This document shows, piece by piece, positions 9,340 through 20,801 of a stretch of DNA of 64,000 bases (the first letter of the stretch is position 1; the number at the start of each line of letters is the position of its first letter). The stretch is from Aphanomyces cochlioides (lineage: Eukaryota > Oomycota > Saprolegniomycetes > Saprolegniales > Verrucalvaceae). The translations under genes and the position numbers were made by a program. Below the pieces are notes generated by a model that searched no databases, had not been told where the DNA came from, and was given only the letters and a program-made list of their open reading frames with translations. The stretch covers positions 2,542,001 to 2,606,000 of the forward strand of contig JAHQRK010000007.1 in NCBI GenBank assembly GCA_019828595.1, in the 5' to 3' direction.

Positions 9340-12300
9340 CTATCGGGGGAGAATAAAGCCATAAGGCCTACGAGTGGGAATCGAAATCTCCCACTGGAGT
9401 TGTGCGATGATAGGAGCGATGTTGTCGGGCTGAAGGGCGCCGATAATTCGCTGGATATGGAGGGCAAGGACCCACCGATTAGGTGCAAGAGCTATCATAG
9501 TGAGGGGTCCTTGGTGAGGTTTGGAGGTGTTCTGGGTTGAAGCACGTTGCCAGGCAGCTCGGAGAGGAAAGTGATTCTGGGACGCAGCCACAAGCTGGCA
9601 TTGGAGGGGAAGGTAGATTTCTTGATCGGGCGTCCAATGGGAGGAGAGCTGTTTGGCTAATTCCAAGTGGAGGTGATTGGCGAGATGGAATGCTGCTGTG
9701 CAAATGGGGGTAGTAAGACCGAAACGGTGTTCCTGGGAGTCATACGCATCCAGTGAGCAGCAGCGACATGCAGGGGACCAGTCATGGTGAATGCGGTGTT
9801 TCCTCGCATTTGTATGCAGGGTATACGTTGTCGCTTTCCAGAAGAAGCGCGTTTCCAGCGCTGACCATCTGCAGAGCTTAGGTGTTGATGTTCGGTCATC
9901 GACCATGGTATGACGGGCCGGATGGCCTGAGAGAGCTTGGCGCGCAGCCCAGGATCGTTGTTGTTGGATGCAGTTAAGCCAGCGGCCAGTATTGCCAAAT
10001 ACAGGTTTGCCATTGTGGTCTCGTATTTCCCACGCATCAAGTTGGAGGAGTGATGTGTACGACATGGGCAGGGTCACTGTATGGGCCGTAGCGGCTAGGG
10101 CGTCAGCTCGTGCTAGTGCTAGCCGTCGCTGGCTGAGTATTGAATCATCCGTGTGGGAGTGTTCCTGATGGAAGCGTACCCAGAGACCTCGAAAGGACCC
10201 CTCTGGGGATAGAAGGCGCATAAAGGAGCGAAGTTCAACACGATGGGGATCGCGGTATTTAGGCGTGAGTGCCTTCCGTTTGAGATCTCGGGCTTTCAGG
10301 ACGAGACCAATGACCGCTTGGTTGTCGCAGATTTGCGCGTTATGATCACCAGTGATATGGAGACCATAGAGCAGGCCGTGCGCCTCGCATCTCGTCGATG
10401 TTAGGTCGAGCGGAGTGACGTCTAAGCGTCCCCGAGTGGACATACTGTGTGAGGGGTCTTGGGGGGAAGGAAGAATCACACACCAGCTGACACTGGCTGT
10501 CGCCGTGCCTGCATGAAGTACGCTACCGTCCCCGACGGCTTGAGGGATTGGGTCAGTCTGGTGCGTAGCACAGGGAAATGGTGGCGGAAGGTCAGCGGAG
10601 GGCATCTCCGGCTGGTCTGCGCAGCGGACACATTCGGGATGGTGATGGTGTTGGCAGTTTGTACATGGTTCGGTTGCAAGATGTCGGTGACAACCTGTAC
10701 ATCTGTGGATGAGGTTCGGTGGTTGGCCAGTGGCACGGTATGTGGCCTCATAGGTAAGGTCGTTTTCCCAGGTGGTAGCAATGCAGCTACGGTCATTTTG
10801 GCCAGTGTACGTGCGATGTGTGCCAAGATTCGTCCAGGTGGTATCTGTCCAAACCAGGAATTTTTCCTTCCCAGGGGTAGTGGTCGTAAGAGTATTGCCG
10901 GCGGCAGGAAAGCAACGGGAGAGTGGCGTGAGACGCGTGGAGCGGCGGAGGTCACGTTTGCTTGGCGCATACCAGATTCCACTGCCTTTGCGCTGTTCAT
11001 ACCCATAGGTGACCGCAATTTCTGTACCCGTTGGCGCTATGCGCGTTTGAAGGGAGTCACGGCGTCCGATTTGGTAACTGAGCATGTCCGGATGACCTGG
11101 GCTGGTCAGGAGAATCGGAATAATAAGGAGAGACCCTAGTGGGATGTGGATAGTATGGATGCCTTGAGGCTGTAGGCTGCGTGCCCTGCCAAGGGGGTTC
11201 AATAATAGTGGAAGTGGGTTGAGGCGTCGACGGATAGATGCCGATGGCATATCATCCTGGGGAGGCCCTTCGGTAGACCATGGAAGGGTGGATTGGCGGA
11301 GTGCATGCCGGGGAGGCTGCTGTGCAAGAGGGATCGATGACCATATGGGCTCAAAATTGGCAAGTTGTTGTGCCGTCCAGCCAAAGCGGAGACGGAGCGT
11401 CTCAAGGGAGAGGAGTTGGGTGCCACGTTCATTTGTGATGTCGCCGAGCCAGCGGACCTTCAGCCTGGAGGCTTTATTAAGTTGCAGAAGCTTGGTGCTC
11501 AGTTGTGGGGAGAGGTGCTTCCAAATAGACTGATCACATGAACGTGTCGAGAGGCATTGGGGGGGAGAGCGCCATGTGGCGTGGATAGTGTATTTGTGGG
11601 CAGAAGCTGCTGCGATTCGTATCGTCGTGCCCAGGAAAGTCTGATCCGAGGATGGCGGTGATACCGGAGAGGCGAATGGGTGATCAGTGAGCCCCATCTG
11701 GATTTGATACGTTTCCATTGCATCCATGAGGGCATCGTAAGCTGGGGAGCCGATATCATTGGCAATGCGGAGTACGTGGTACATCCGTTGGCTTCGACTG
11801 AGGTGCTCACAGTTCTGGAGGCCTAGCCCATCCATAGTGTCGTAGAACCACTCTGTGGGATGATCGTGGGGCAGTTGGAGGACCCGTTTTGCCGTTTTCC
11901 GGATTAGAATATCAAAGGCAGAGGCTGTGGAGAGGGAGTCGCTCAGCGCACATCGATAGATGATACTAGGTAGCCAGACGGCATTGACAATGTATCGAAA
12001 TTCAGCCCCTGTGAGGCGTTTGGGTGCGATTTGTTCCGCTTGCCGCTTGAGCCGGTGCCAGAGTGCCTGTGTGTTTGCCGCCCATTGGACCCCTGCTCCT
12101 CGGTAGATGCCCAAATGCTTAAAGCCTTCAATAGGCGCAAGGATCTTAACCGGTTGGGGTTCGCCTAAGCCGTTGTTGAGCGAGATCGCCGGGTAGTGGA
12201 GGGGTGAAAGGTAGAGCATGAAGGATTTATCTGCCCCAAAAACTCCGCCAGAGGCATATTTGCCTGTGAAAATATTGGATGTGGTAGCACGGTGCTGGAT

Positions 12301-15145
12301 GTCTGCGTAGGATGTGGCTACATCGAGGGCATCATCTACAAAGAGCAGGCTGCCAATGGACCGTTGGGTCAGCCATCGGTGTGTTGGTGATGTACGAGTT
12401 TGACGGGATCTAGCCCGCATTGTTGTTGCTGTTGGAGGATGTCCATGTAGTAGCCGATGTGCATGACTGCCAGGATAGAGCCTTGCCCAAGGCCAAAGTC
12501 TCGGTGGCCACCATCCACCCAGCCAAAAGCAGTGCGGATATCAATTTGACTGGCTCCGAGGAAATGAGCCATGAGTTTTCGTGGCGTCGGTGGTACGCCC
12601 AGTTTAAGGTAGACATATTCCATGACCCATGAGGGAACCCGATCAAAGCATTTGAGGCAATCTTTGGATGTAAGAAAGAGTTCTGAATTTGTGCGCTGAG
12701 CGCGGTCAATGAGAAGCGATGTTAAGATGACCGCATCTTGGACTGTGCGGTCCTTTTGGAATCCATGTTGGAGGGGCTCATTGGGTATGATCGGAGTAAT
12801 ATAGTCCCGTATGACCATGAAAAGACGGCTTGTGAAGGCACTTTGTACTGTAGTGGGACGCCAGGGTGGTAAAGCGGGATCGAGATTTACGATGCCATGG
12901 TCTGTGTCGGATTTAGCGAGGTATAGCATCTGTTTACGGCCCAGGCAAGGGGGAACACATCCAGTGCGGAGGATGGTGTTAATAATAAGGCGTTCACGCT
13001 CGCGTATGGCCGGGGGGGGGCTGCGATCCACAGTTCCTGAGAGACACCACCATATCCGGGTGCAACATGTTTACGGAGGTACCGGTCACAGCGTTGCTGC
13101 ATCTCAGGTGTATAGACATATATGTCCCATGTACATTGATCCCCATGTAAGAATCCGGGGGCGATATGTTCCGGCCGGTGCATGTCATGTAGTAACCATT
13201 CACGAACGAAGCGCGGCGCCTGAGGCAGTTCCGCGGGTGATAGTGTGGAGAGGTGGGCGGGACGCTCGGTGCGCTCTGTCGGGGGTATCCAATTGTCAAG
13301 GAGATGTAGGAGCGCTGCCGTTACATCGGCTTTGTTTTCAGAGTATGTCCGAGTACCGTCAGGGTGGTCGACCATAGTACTGCGGATGGAGATTGGAGGC
13401 GTGGGTCGCCCGAGGGCATTTTGGAGAAATTGTCTCGTGCGGTTGCCCGTAAAAAGCTCCGTTCGATATCGTTGTGCAAAAAGGCGCTGAGCCGTAGTTC
13501 GCCAGCGGCGTCGACTGTTGTAGACACTGTGCCAATGGGTCCAGCCAGTAAGGAGCCACATGCGCCAATGGCCAATTGAGGTTTGTGTGTCAGTTGGTCG
13601 GTTGGTCCACCAGTGGTGTAATGTTAATGCCTTTGAGGCATGAGGGGCGCCTTTCGGGAGCTTGGCTGGATCACGAACCCATTTGGGCCATTGGATGTTG
13701 TCCGCTAGACCAGTGATGTCTGGAATTGATAGCTCCTGATCCGCGAGGAGACGAAGGGTGTAGCGCCATTGCGCCATGCAGCGGTTGGTGCGTTTAATAG
13801 CTGTTGCTCGATTGATGGCTCGTTAAGTTTGGCTGGTCTCACCCCAAAGGCTTTTGGCGCTACCATATAAAATAGCGTAAAGGTTGTGCATGGCAGTTTC
13901 CAGCCAGTGGCTGATAATCGCAGGGTCCTCCTCGGTGTCTGCTAACGGAGGAATCAACGGCGGAAGTTGCAGAGATTGCATAAGATGGGTCGTGTGCATT
14001 GTGAAGTGTGCCAGTTCTGTGGCAGTAACTTTGCGTGTGTTGACCACACGGATAGGGCAGACCCCTTTGAGTTGAGAGCTGGAGGTCCAGTGTAGGTTGA
14101 GTGCGATTTCCGCGATAGGCGTGCCAATGTGATCACTGGAGTGTAGTGTGCCGATCCAGATGCCACTGGCTTGAATGCGATGGGCCGCATTGGTTTGAAT
14201 GAAGATGTCATCAAGTGCTACGGCGGTGCCAGCCCTGGCATATGTATACCGGGGTAACTGCGGTTGGACAGAGCGGAAAGTGGACGTCCAGTTGTGGAGT
14301 TGTTGCCAGGATTCAAAAGCTTCACCAATGGCCGTGCTGGCCCTGGAGCGCTGGGCTGGGCTGGATCGATCCAGGGGATTAGTGCCATAGGTGTTGAAGT
14401 CGCCCGCTAGCAATACTAAAGTGCGTGGCGCTGGTGGCGGTGTGTGCTCCGCTAGCCAGTCCCATTCTTGTTGCGTTTCAGTGCGGCATGTGTGAGGCGA
14501 TACCGGGCAGTATATGCCAAGGAGTGTTAATTTGCCTCGTTGGCCCGGTCGGAAGTGGATTGCAATGCTAAGCCCCGAGGGTGAAGATGTGGTAGCTGTG
14601 AGCTGAAGTCGCGCGTGCCACCGTTGGTAGTCGTAGAGGATTGCTACCCTGCCAGCGCCGAGTGTGGCGAGGCCCGGCCTCAATGAACCGTTAGTCTGGG
14701 TACACCAGATGTGGAAAGGCTGGGCGCCAAGGTCGAACTGGTGCGCTATGAACCAGTCACCGAGTTCGGCGTGGAGTTTGGTCTTGGTGTTTTTGTTGAT
14801 GTTGATTGTGGCTATGCGTAATGTGTTTTCACGTATAGCGGGAGGGGGGACCGGGTGTCCGAGATACGATTCATATTGACGCGCTTCACGCGTGCGGATT
14901 GCATCGGTTGGAGACCAATCAGTGCCCAGTTGCGGCGGAATTAAGTGGTGTTTGACGGGCATCCATGGCTTCCGGCGATGTGGACCCCGGTGGGAGCGGT
15001 GTGCCATGGCCTGTATGGGCGAAGTCGCTTGAAGGCGATGGTCGCTGCATTCTGAGTTAGCAGAGTCATCAGAGGAAGGTAGGCCAGTGTGGCCAAAGGA
15101 GATAGTGTCCATGATAGGTAGGTCGAGGCCTGGAGCCGGCGGCAT
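9340..15145 (-). pseudogene. LINE ORF2: AP endonuclease, reverse transcriptase, RNase H (frameshifted)
   Basis: Open blocks in order: 15145-13823, 13777-12887, 13031-12369 and 12420-9340. The first holds an exonuclease/endonuclease fold (LRIATININ, GDFNTYGTNPLDRS, LDDIFIQTN, HSSDH). The RT shows motif A as KDCLKCFDRV, a QGS motif (GLGQGSILAV) and the catalytic LLFVDDAL. RNase H follows with GDGS, CEAHGLLYGLH, ICDNQAVIG and an ALARADALA stretch. Frame breaks lie between 13823 and 13777, at a run of nine G (13012-13020) and near 12400. Joined in order it would be a typical single LINE polyprotein; as it stands it cannot be translated whole. Confidence 0.85.
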
Positions 15146-15282
15146 GGCATGTTGGAGAGTGTGCGAGTGAGAATGTGATGCGGTTACACCAGTAAAGAGG
15201 AATGATAGGAGGAGTAACCATGTGTATATAAACGGCCTGGGAAGGTAAAAGGACGCCGGCGGCCGAATGCGACGCCCTTGCT

Positions 15283-17914
15283 TTAGTTTCGCTGAGGGTT
15301 ACTAGCGGGTGGAGCAGACGGAGCTGGAGCTGACGCGGCTTGCGTGAGTAGTGCAATGGCTTGAGCGATGTTGGCCTTCATGGCTAGGCGATCCTCTGCT
15401 GCTTGGGCTTGCACGCGTGCTTGCTCCTCCAGCGCCTGATGGGTGGTCGCGTGTTGCGCTGCTTGTTCTTCGAGTTGCGCTTTTTGGGCCATGTTTTCCG
15501 CCTTTACCTTAGCGAGTTCGTCACTATGGCGTTTAGTTTCCGCTTCCACTCGAAGAAAACGTTCTTGCAGCCGTCGAACATCGGAGAATGCCAGAGCATT
15601 GCCCGCAGGGCCTGTAGGCTTGGTAGCCACCACCTGGGTTGGGCCGTGACTGGCGCTACGGCCTTTCTGAGGCGCCGAGGGAGTTGAGCGGCTGCGGCCC
15701 GAGCGTGCTTGGCTAGGTCTGGTGTCGCGTCGGGGGTCATAGGGAGTGTTGGGAGCTGGTGCAGCTTGTGGTCGTAGTGGTCGACCATGGTCATCGAGTT
15801 CTTGAAAAACGGTGCATTCGGAGGCTTTATGGCCAAGACGACCGCATTCATGGCAGGTAAGGAGCGCCGAAGATGGCGGCGGTCGCTGAAGCGGCCGGCG
15901 AGGGCCGAGACTGCGAGGACATAGCTTCGAACGACCAAGGGGTCAATGCGCCATGCTTGCCAGGCAATATCACGGATTTCCGAGTTGTAAAAGGTAATTG
16001 TGGCAACTGTGCCCGTGATGTCCACATCAGTTTTGTCAAAGACTTGTTCTGCCAGTACGATGGCAATGTCCGCCGCCCGGATGGTTGGAGGAATGGGAGA
16101 CAGGCAAAGTTTCGTGCCACGGAGGTGACTGTTGGACGGAAGGACAGGGTTGTAGAAGATTTAAGAGGGCTGATCCCAGTGGAGCTCGCTGAGCGGTCGA
16201 AGTTGAAGGGAGTTAGGAACGTCTTCATGCGTGCCTTGGGAGCGTCGGAGGGCATGGTAATTGGCATAAACCAGTTCTGTGAGAGCTTGATTGGGGAACA
16301 TCACACGGAATTTGAAGAGTTTGTCGGTCCGACGATTGATACATCCGATGCTGGGCCAGCGTTCCGTGCGGCGCGTGTTGTCTCCATTTCTGGAGTGACT
16401 GCAGACAATGTAATCAGGGGCGCCCAGTGCGCGGAAGGCCATGCGAAGGTCGTTTGGAGACATGTAGTCAGTGTTGGAGTATTCCAGCTGATTGAGACTC
16501 TGGGGAGGATCGGTGTTGGCCGCGTGTTGGTAAGAGACCATAATCATAGCCTTAGGCAAGAGCATGTATCCACGTTTGGCCACCGACCAGGCCTCAATAT
16601 GGCGCTCATTGGGTGTACCCATCAGGACCGAGGCCGACCCTTGAGAGGCATGGGGAACGTAATGTTGAAAAAATAATTGCAGTCGGAGGTGATTTCTTCG
16701 CGGAAGTTGAGGATGTTGTATCTTGAGGCTTCGTCGGGATTGAGATGGAACAAGAGTGTGTTGGTGGATTGTGCAAAAGCGGTTTCGATATTGTTGATCT
16801 CTTCATCTGTGAGCACAGGAAAAAGTTCGTCTTCGGCAACCCAGAAAATGGCGTCGTTCTCATAGAGTGTGGGTGGATGGCACTCATCACGAATTTCGTC
16901 AAGGCCCGGGCGTTTGGGAGAGGGAGATGTGCCAGAGGGCTGCTGGTCTTGGGACGTGCCGTGTGGCTCAGGCTCCTGCATATCTTCATCTTGATGCGTG
17001 TACGCCATGGTGTTTGCGTTGTGAGGGGTTGGCGCGCGTGTTGGTGTGGGTGCTGGCAGCGCGGGAGGTAGTGTTGACGGAGCAGCGACCGGTGGGGTAA
17101 TGGGTGCAACGCGCTTTGAAGAGCCACTGTCCACATCCTCATCGCGTTTGCGTTCGCGATAGTCTTCAATGCAAATGATAAAGCGTGGGTCTAGCGTACT
17201 GGGTACTGAGGCCTCAGGCTGCGTAGTGCTGGTTGCAGCAGCTAGTGTTGGATCTGCGGTCGGATGTGCGGCAGGAGCCTGAGCGGCCTGTGTTGGTGGG
17301 GTACCAGCTGGTGCTTTTTGGGCCGGGGGCGGTATCGAGACGGGTGGCATGGGTACGTCAGGTTGAATGGAGTAGGGGGAAAGAGGTGATGCCGACGGCG
17401 TGTGGGACAGGGATGTAAAGAGAGGAAAAAGAAGAGGCAGTGGTCGTTGGAAGAGCGGAAAGAGCCGTTGGTGTTGATGCTCCCTGAAGGGACGTGCTGG
17501 TGAGGTGGTCCGAGGATGTGGCTCGTCAAGCCAGCTGCCAGGTGGGTTGGTAGAGGAGGGAGGTGAGGGAGGGTGTTGGGCCTGACAGGCCAGCGATGCT
17601 GGGTCTGCTATGGCCTTGTGGCTTGGTGGCGGTGGGACGCGCCCGTTGGACAGGTCTTCGGTATGGTTGCTGGTGGACTGAGAAGTCGCGGGGGGAATGG
17701 TGGAAGTGGCATCAACTGCCGGGAGTTGTACGGGTGGTGGTGATGCTATTATCTGTTGCCGCAGGCTGAGTCGTTGACTATGGCGCCGGGGTGGGGACAG
17801 CACGCAAGTCGGGTTAGGAAGTAGATCTTGATCCGGTGGTGCTGCTGGAGGCGGAGGCTGAGGCGGTGTCTTGTTTGCCAGCGGCGGGTCTGGCGGAGGG
17901 TCCGATGCGCCCAT
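15283..17914 (-). pseudogene. LINE ORF1: gag-like nucleic-acid-binding protein (frameshifted)
   Basis: Starts at 17914 with a long Pro/Thr/Ser-rich segment, then a more conserved part (NERHIEAWSVAKRGYM, SNTDYMSPNDLRMAFRALG), a CCHC zinc knuckle TCHECGRLGHKASEC near 15815-15857, and a C-terminal coiled coil rich in Glu, Gln and Ala (15633-15283). Frame breaks occur near 16625, between 16161 and 16025, and near 15870. The role in LINEs is RNA binding and particle formation. Confidence 0.75.
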
Positions 17915-17956
17915 GTGCGGAGTACCACTTGTGGGTCACACAGCAAATTTGGGAAT

Positions 17957-17971
17957 CGATCATCTCCATGC
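17957..17971. repeat. LINE target site duplication, right copy
   Basis: Exact copy of the 15 bases at 8102-8116, abutting the LINE 5' end. Confidence 0.9.
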
Positions 17972-18594
17972 CATTGTTCCAGGCAAGCACGATGACGGCA
18001 GTGTGGCAACAACAGATTCAAGTTAATCTTGGAAGTTGAATGAACTGTTCTCGCGTGATCTCTTGGCGTTTGAAATGGGATCACGGTTGCACAACACAAG
18101 CGACGACAACACCCATCCACAAGAATGCATCTGTGTCATCAACTGAGCAGTGTTATGAAAAGATGGCGGTATCGATCGACAAAATAATCGCAATGGCATT
18201 GCTTCCATCATTGACACGAAGACAAAATATTGGGGGCACGGAGAGTCATTCAAGTATCGAGTCAGCGACAGACATCAATTTGGCATGTGAGCGTTCCCCC
18301 CACTGCGATGTCATGGGCTATGGAGTCGATGCCCAGATGGCATATTGCTCTGGCCTCTGCAAGCGCTGAGGAATGCTAATCTCAAGGGGCGTAAGAGCTA
18401 ATCTCATAACAGCCAAGATAGAATTGATGCATTGCGTCGACACAACCAACGGCAATTCATGATTTGCTCCAACGATATACATCCATGAGTTGCCAGCATG
18501 GATGCCAAAGGGAGAGACTCGCAGAGTTGAGATTGTTACAAGACTGTGTAATTGTTATCAAGGTTTGGTATGCAATCTACCACTCCTATCCTGT
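17972..18594. other. Flank of the LINE insertion, no gene assigned
   Basis: Removing the LINE and one duplication rejoins 8101 to 17957. Open frames cross the restored junction on both strands, including a minus-strand one with a RING-like CRHRACLEQW segment (about 18010-17975), but none could be followed as a complete gene. The stretch 18116-18594 shows no supported feature. Confidence 0.35.
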
Positions 18595-19770
18595 TTACTT
18601 GATTTCGAGGAGCTCCAGTCGGGCATCTCGGAGCATACTGAGTACACGTTCACTTGTTGGTCGCAACGACGCGTCATGTTGCAAGCATTGATGGACAATA
18701 CGTTTGATGCACGGTGGGCAGTTAGGCGAGACAGCCGGTCGAAGCATGCCAGTCACAAGCTTCATGGTCAAATCGGCACGGGGCAACGTTTCCATTTCGT
18801 GCGCAAATGGGATTTCTCGCGTGTCAAGTTCGGTCAGCATGACGCCGAAAGAGTACACATCGACTTTTTCGTCGTAATCTTCACCGTCTTGGAGCAATTC
18901 CGGTGCGCTCCATTGAATATCACCAACTCCAGCCGTCATGGTGTTTTCAAATGTACGATCGCGTGCACAGCCAAAGCCACTGAGTTTGGCTTCACGGCGG
19001 TTTGTCAAAAGCACTTTTTCTGCCTTGATGTTGCGATGGATGAGTCGCGGATTGAGCGAATGCATGTAGACCAAGGCCGCAGCAATATCCATGGCGATCG
19101 TGATCTTTTCCTTCGGCCACGAGAGAGTCTGTCGTTTGTTGTTGAGGAGATGGCGGAGGGTCTTTCCTTCCATGTACTCGGAGATACAGCAAAGACCGTG
19201 CTCTTGTGTGATGAAGAACCCGAGGAACTTGACAATGTTAGGGTGTTGGATGCGTGCCATCGAGCGCACTTCGCTCACGAGAGCTTTTCGATTCTTCTTG
19301 AGATCATCCGCAGAGGCAGAAAAGTTGAGACTCTTAATCAACACGGGCTGGCCAAGATAATGACCCAATTCTGTCTTCATGTACGTGCTCGGGACGGAGC
19401 GCGTGTGGACAATATCGTTGGGATCGAGCCAAAATTGGTGTCGTAGCGGCTCAAGCTCCGTGTACTCGCCACAATTGACATCGTCATTGGTCTTAACAGA
19501 CATGACACGGTCAGGTCCCCGCGAGCGGTCTGGAACTCGCGATGTAGCCACGTGCCCAGTTCCCGTCCCGTTCATGCGTGGGGTTGTACCTACTTGCAGG
19601 CGAGAACTGCCGCTTGGCGTCAAACCTGGGCGAGAACTGGCATGTGACGTCAAACCTGGCCGTGCACCGCCAGTTAGTGGGTAGTTCGATCGAGGAGTAA
19701 TTGGTGCAGGGCGGTAATATGTCGTAGGGGCCTGTACATATTGCGGTTGCTTGGAACCGCCGCAGCCCAT
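18595..19770 (-). CDS. Predicted N-myristoylated TKL pseudokinase (HRN, GFG)
   Basis: A single-exon 391-residue protein. It begins MGCGGSK, a strong N-myristoylation and palmitoylation signal, so it probably sits on a membrane. After about 90 residues of Ser/Pro-rich linker comes a kinase fold: K146 (PVLIK), hinge SEYMEG, catalytic loop HRN at 245-247 (LIHRNIKAEKVLLT), GFG at 265-267, SAPE at 288-291 and DVYSFGV. The catalytic Asp of HRD and the metal-binding Asp of DFG are both lost, so phosphotransfer is not expected. TKL-type kinases are greatly expanded in oomycetes. A related gene lies just upstream at 20802-22007. Confidence 0.85.
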   Translation of the reverse strand: MGCGGSKQPQYVQAPTTYYRPAPITPRSNYPLTGGARPGLTSHASSRPGLTPSGSSRLQVGTTPRMNGTGTGHVATSRVPDRSRGPDRVMSVKTNDDVNCGEYTELEPLRHQFWLDPNDIVHTRSVPSTYMKTELGHYLGQPVLIKSLNFSASADDLKKNRKALVSEVRSMARIQHPNIVKFLGFFITQEHGLCCISEYMEGKTLRHLLNNKRQTLSWPKEKITIAMDIAAALVYMHSLNPRLIHRNIKAEKVLLTNRREAKLSGFGCARDRTFENTMTAGVGDIQWSAPELLQDGEDYDEKVDVYSFGVMLTELDTREIPFAHEMETLPRADLTMKLVTGMLRPAVSPNCPPCIKRIVHQCLQHDASLRPTSERVLSMLRDARLELLEIK

Positions 19771-20801
19771 CTTGGTTCAGGAATGGCAAGAGCCAGTAAA
19801 CTTGTGGAATGTGATTATGGCGGGTATATTAAATACACATGTTTTATTTTGACTTGATTTTTGTATATAATTAAATCAGCGGCAGTGTCCCATCGACGGC
19901 AGTAATGCATCTCGACAGTAACGAGATGTTGCGAGCACATGGTCTTTTCTATGAAAGCCACATTGAAAGCGCTTTGCCCCATGGTATCCCTCTTGATTTG
20001 CCTTAACTTGGACGCTAAGCACAGCGCCATGGAGCTGGTTTATAGCTGTGTGGTGTAGCGAACCTGCAATTGCTTGCCTGATCAACAGGGTGAGTGCCAT
20101 GACGTGGCAATGTGAGAGACCAGACTGGAAATGTGTATCAACCTTTGACCTAGTTGCAAATGGACCGAGTCGACGACGCTCAGAGTCCTCTAGCAAGTTG
20201 AAAGAGGTGGGAACTCTCTCAATTCGCCGACCACCTTCCAACCTTGGACAAGCAGCTCTTTTCTCTCTTTGACCTCAGTTGTTTGCCTGTCGATGAAGAT
20301 CTTGGTCGATTTAGACGTCAGCTGAGCATGGGTTGAGGTGGCTTCAACGCCTGAACTTCGTCGTGGAGGAGGGAGACTAATGTAGAAAGTTGTGAGTTTC
20401 AGTGTGTCGAGTCGATGGCTGTCTGCTTGACCTGCACCTTTTCATTACGAAAATTTCATACAAATTGCAAGATATTTAATTAACAACGACGAGCGACAGA
20501 GAGAGACATTTGAATCGTGTGAAATAAAAAGTCCCTGTTATATTATGACATTTTGCATGTGTGAAATAAAATGGTCATTGGCATACAAATATCAAGATAT
20601 TTCACAAATTGAAACACAAGGTAAATCGCACAACGATCTGTGGCTCTTCGAGAGCAAAGCTCCTCCTGTGAACTCGAGGATCTTACACAACACTCCACGC
20701 CAGAGTTCATCAGCGATGCAAACCCACCTTGACAATCATTGAGTACAGCATCTTGGTGTCAAGAGGTTTCAAGGCATGAGGTATTTGAAATAAAATAGGA
20801 A
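19771..20801. other. Intergenic between the two pseudokinase genes
   Basis: About 1 kb with no supported gene. The part 20270-20780 is AT-rich with repeated TGTGAAATAAAA and CAAGATATTT words. An antisense 121-codon frame at 19876-20241 has no recognisable feature and was not accepted. Confidence 0.4.

Larger units (their letters stand above)
8117..17956 (-). mobile_element. LINE (non-LTR retrotransposon), about 9.84 kb, full length
   Basis: A minus-strand element lies between identical 15-bp duplications (8102-8116 and 17957-17971). Its 5' end is at 17956 and the first ORF starts only 43 bases in. The order is ORF1 (proline-rich, zinc knuckle, coiled coil), ORF2 (AP-endonuclease, reverse transcriptase, RNase H), ORF3 (basic, unknown), then a 3' tail ending TGCGTAATAACAAATAA. 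LINEs copy by target-primed reverse transcription. All ORFs carry frameshifts or stops, so this copy is probably inactive, although the perfect target duplication points to recent insertion. Clade is not determined; endonuclease plus RNase H is compatible with I- or L1-related groups. Confidence 0.9.

Noticed and set aside
10459..11139. 226-codon plus-strand frame inside the LINE
   Set aside because: It is the antisense shadow of the GC-rich ORF2 and has no domain; the same holds for the 267-codon frame at 15873-16676.
17957..18120. RING-finger host gene broken by the LINE
   Set aside because: CRHRACLEQW fits part of a RING and the frame can be followed across the restored site, but the other zinc ligands are missing and the opposite strand is also open.
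18490..19446. 318-codon plus-strand frame
   Set aside because: Antisense shadow of the intact pseudokinase at 18595-19770.
19876..20241. 121-codon minus-strand frame between the kinases
   Set aside because: No motif, no promoter signal, odd composition.
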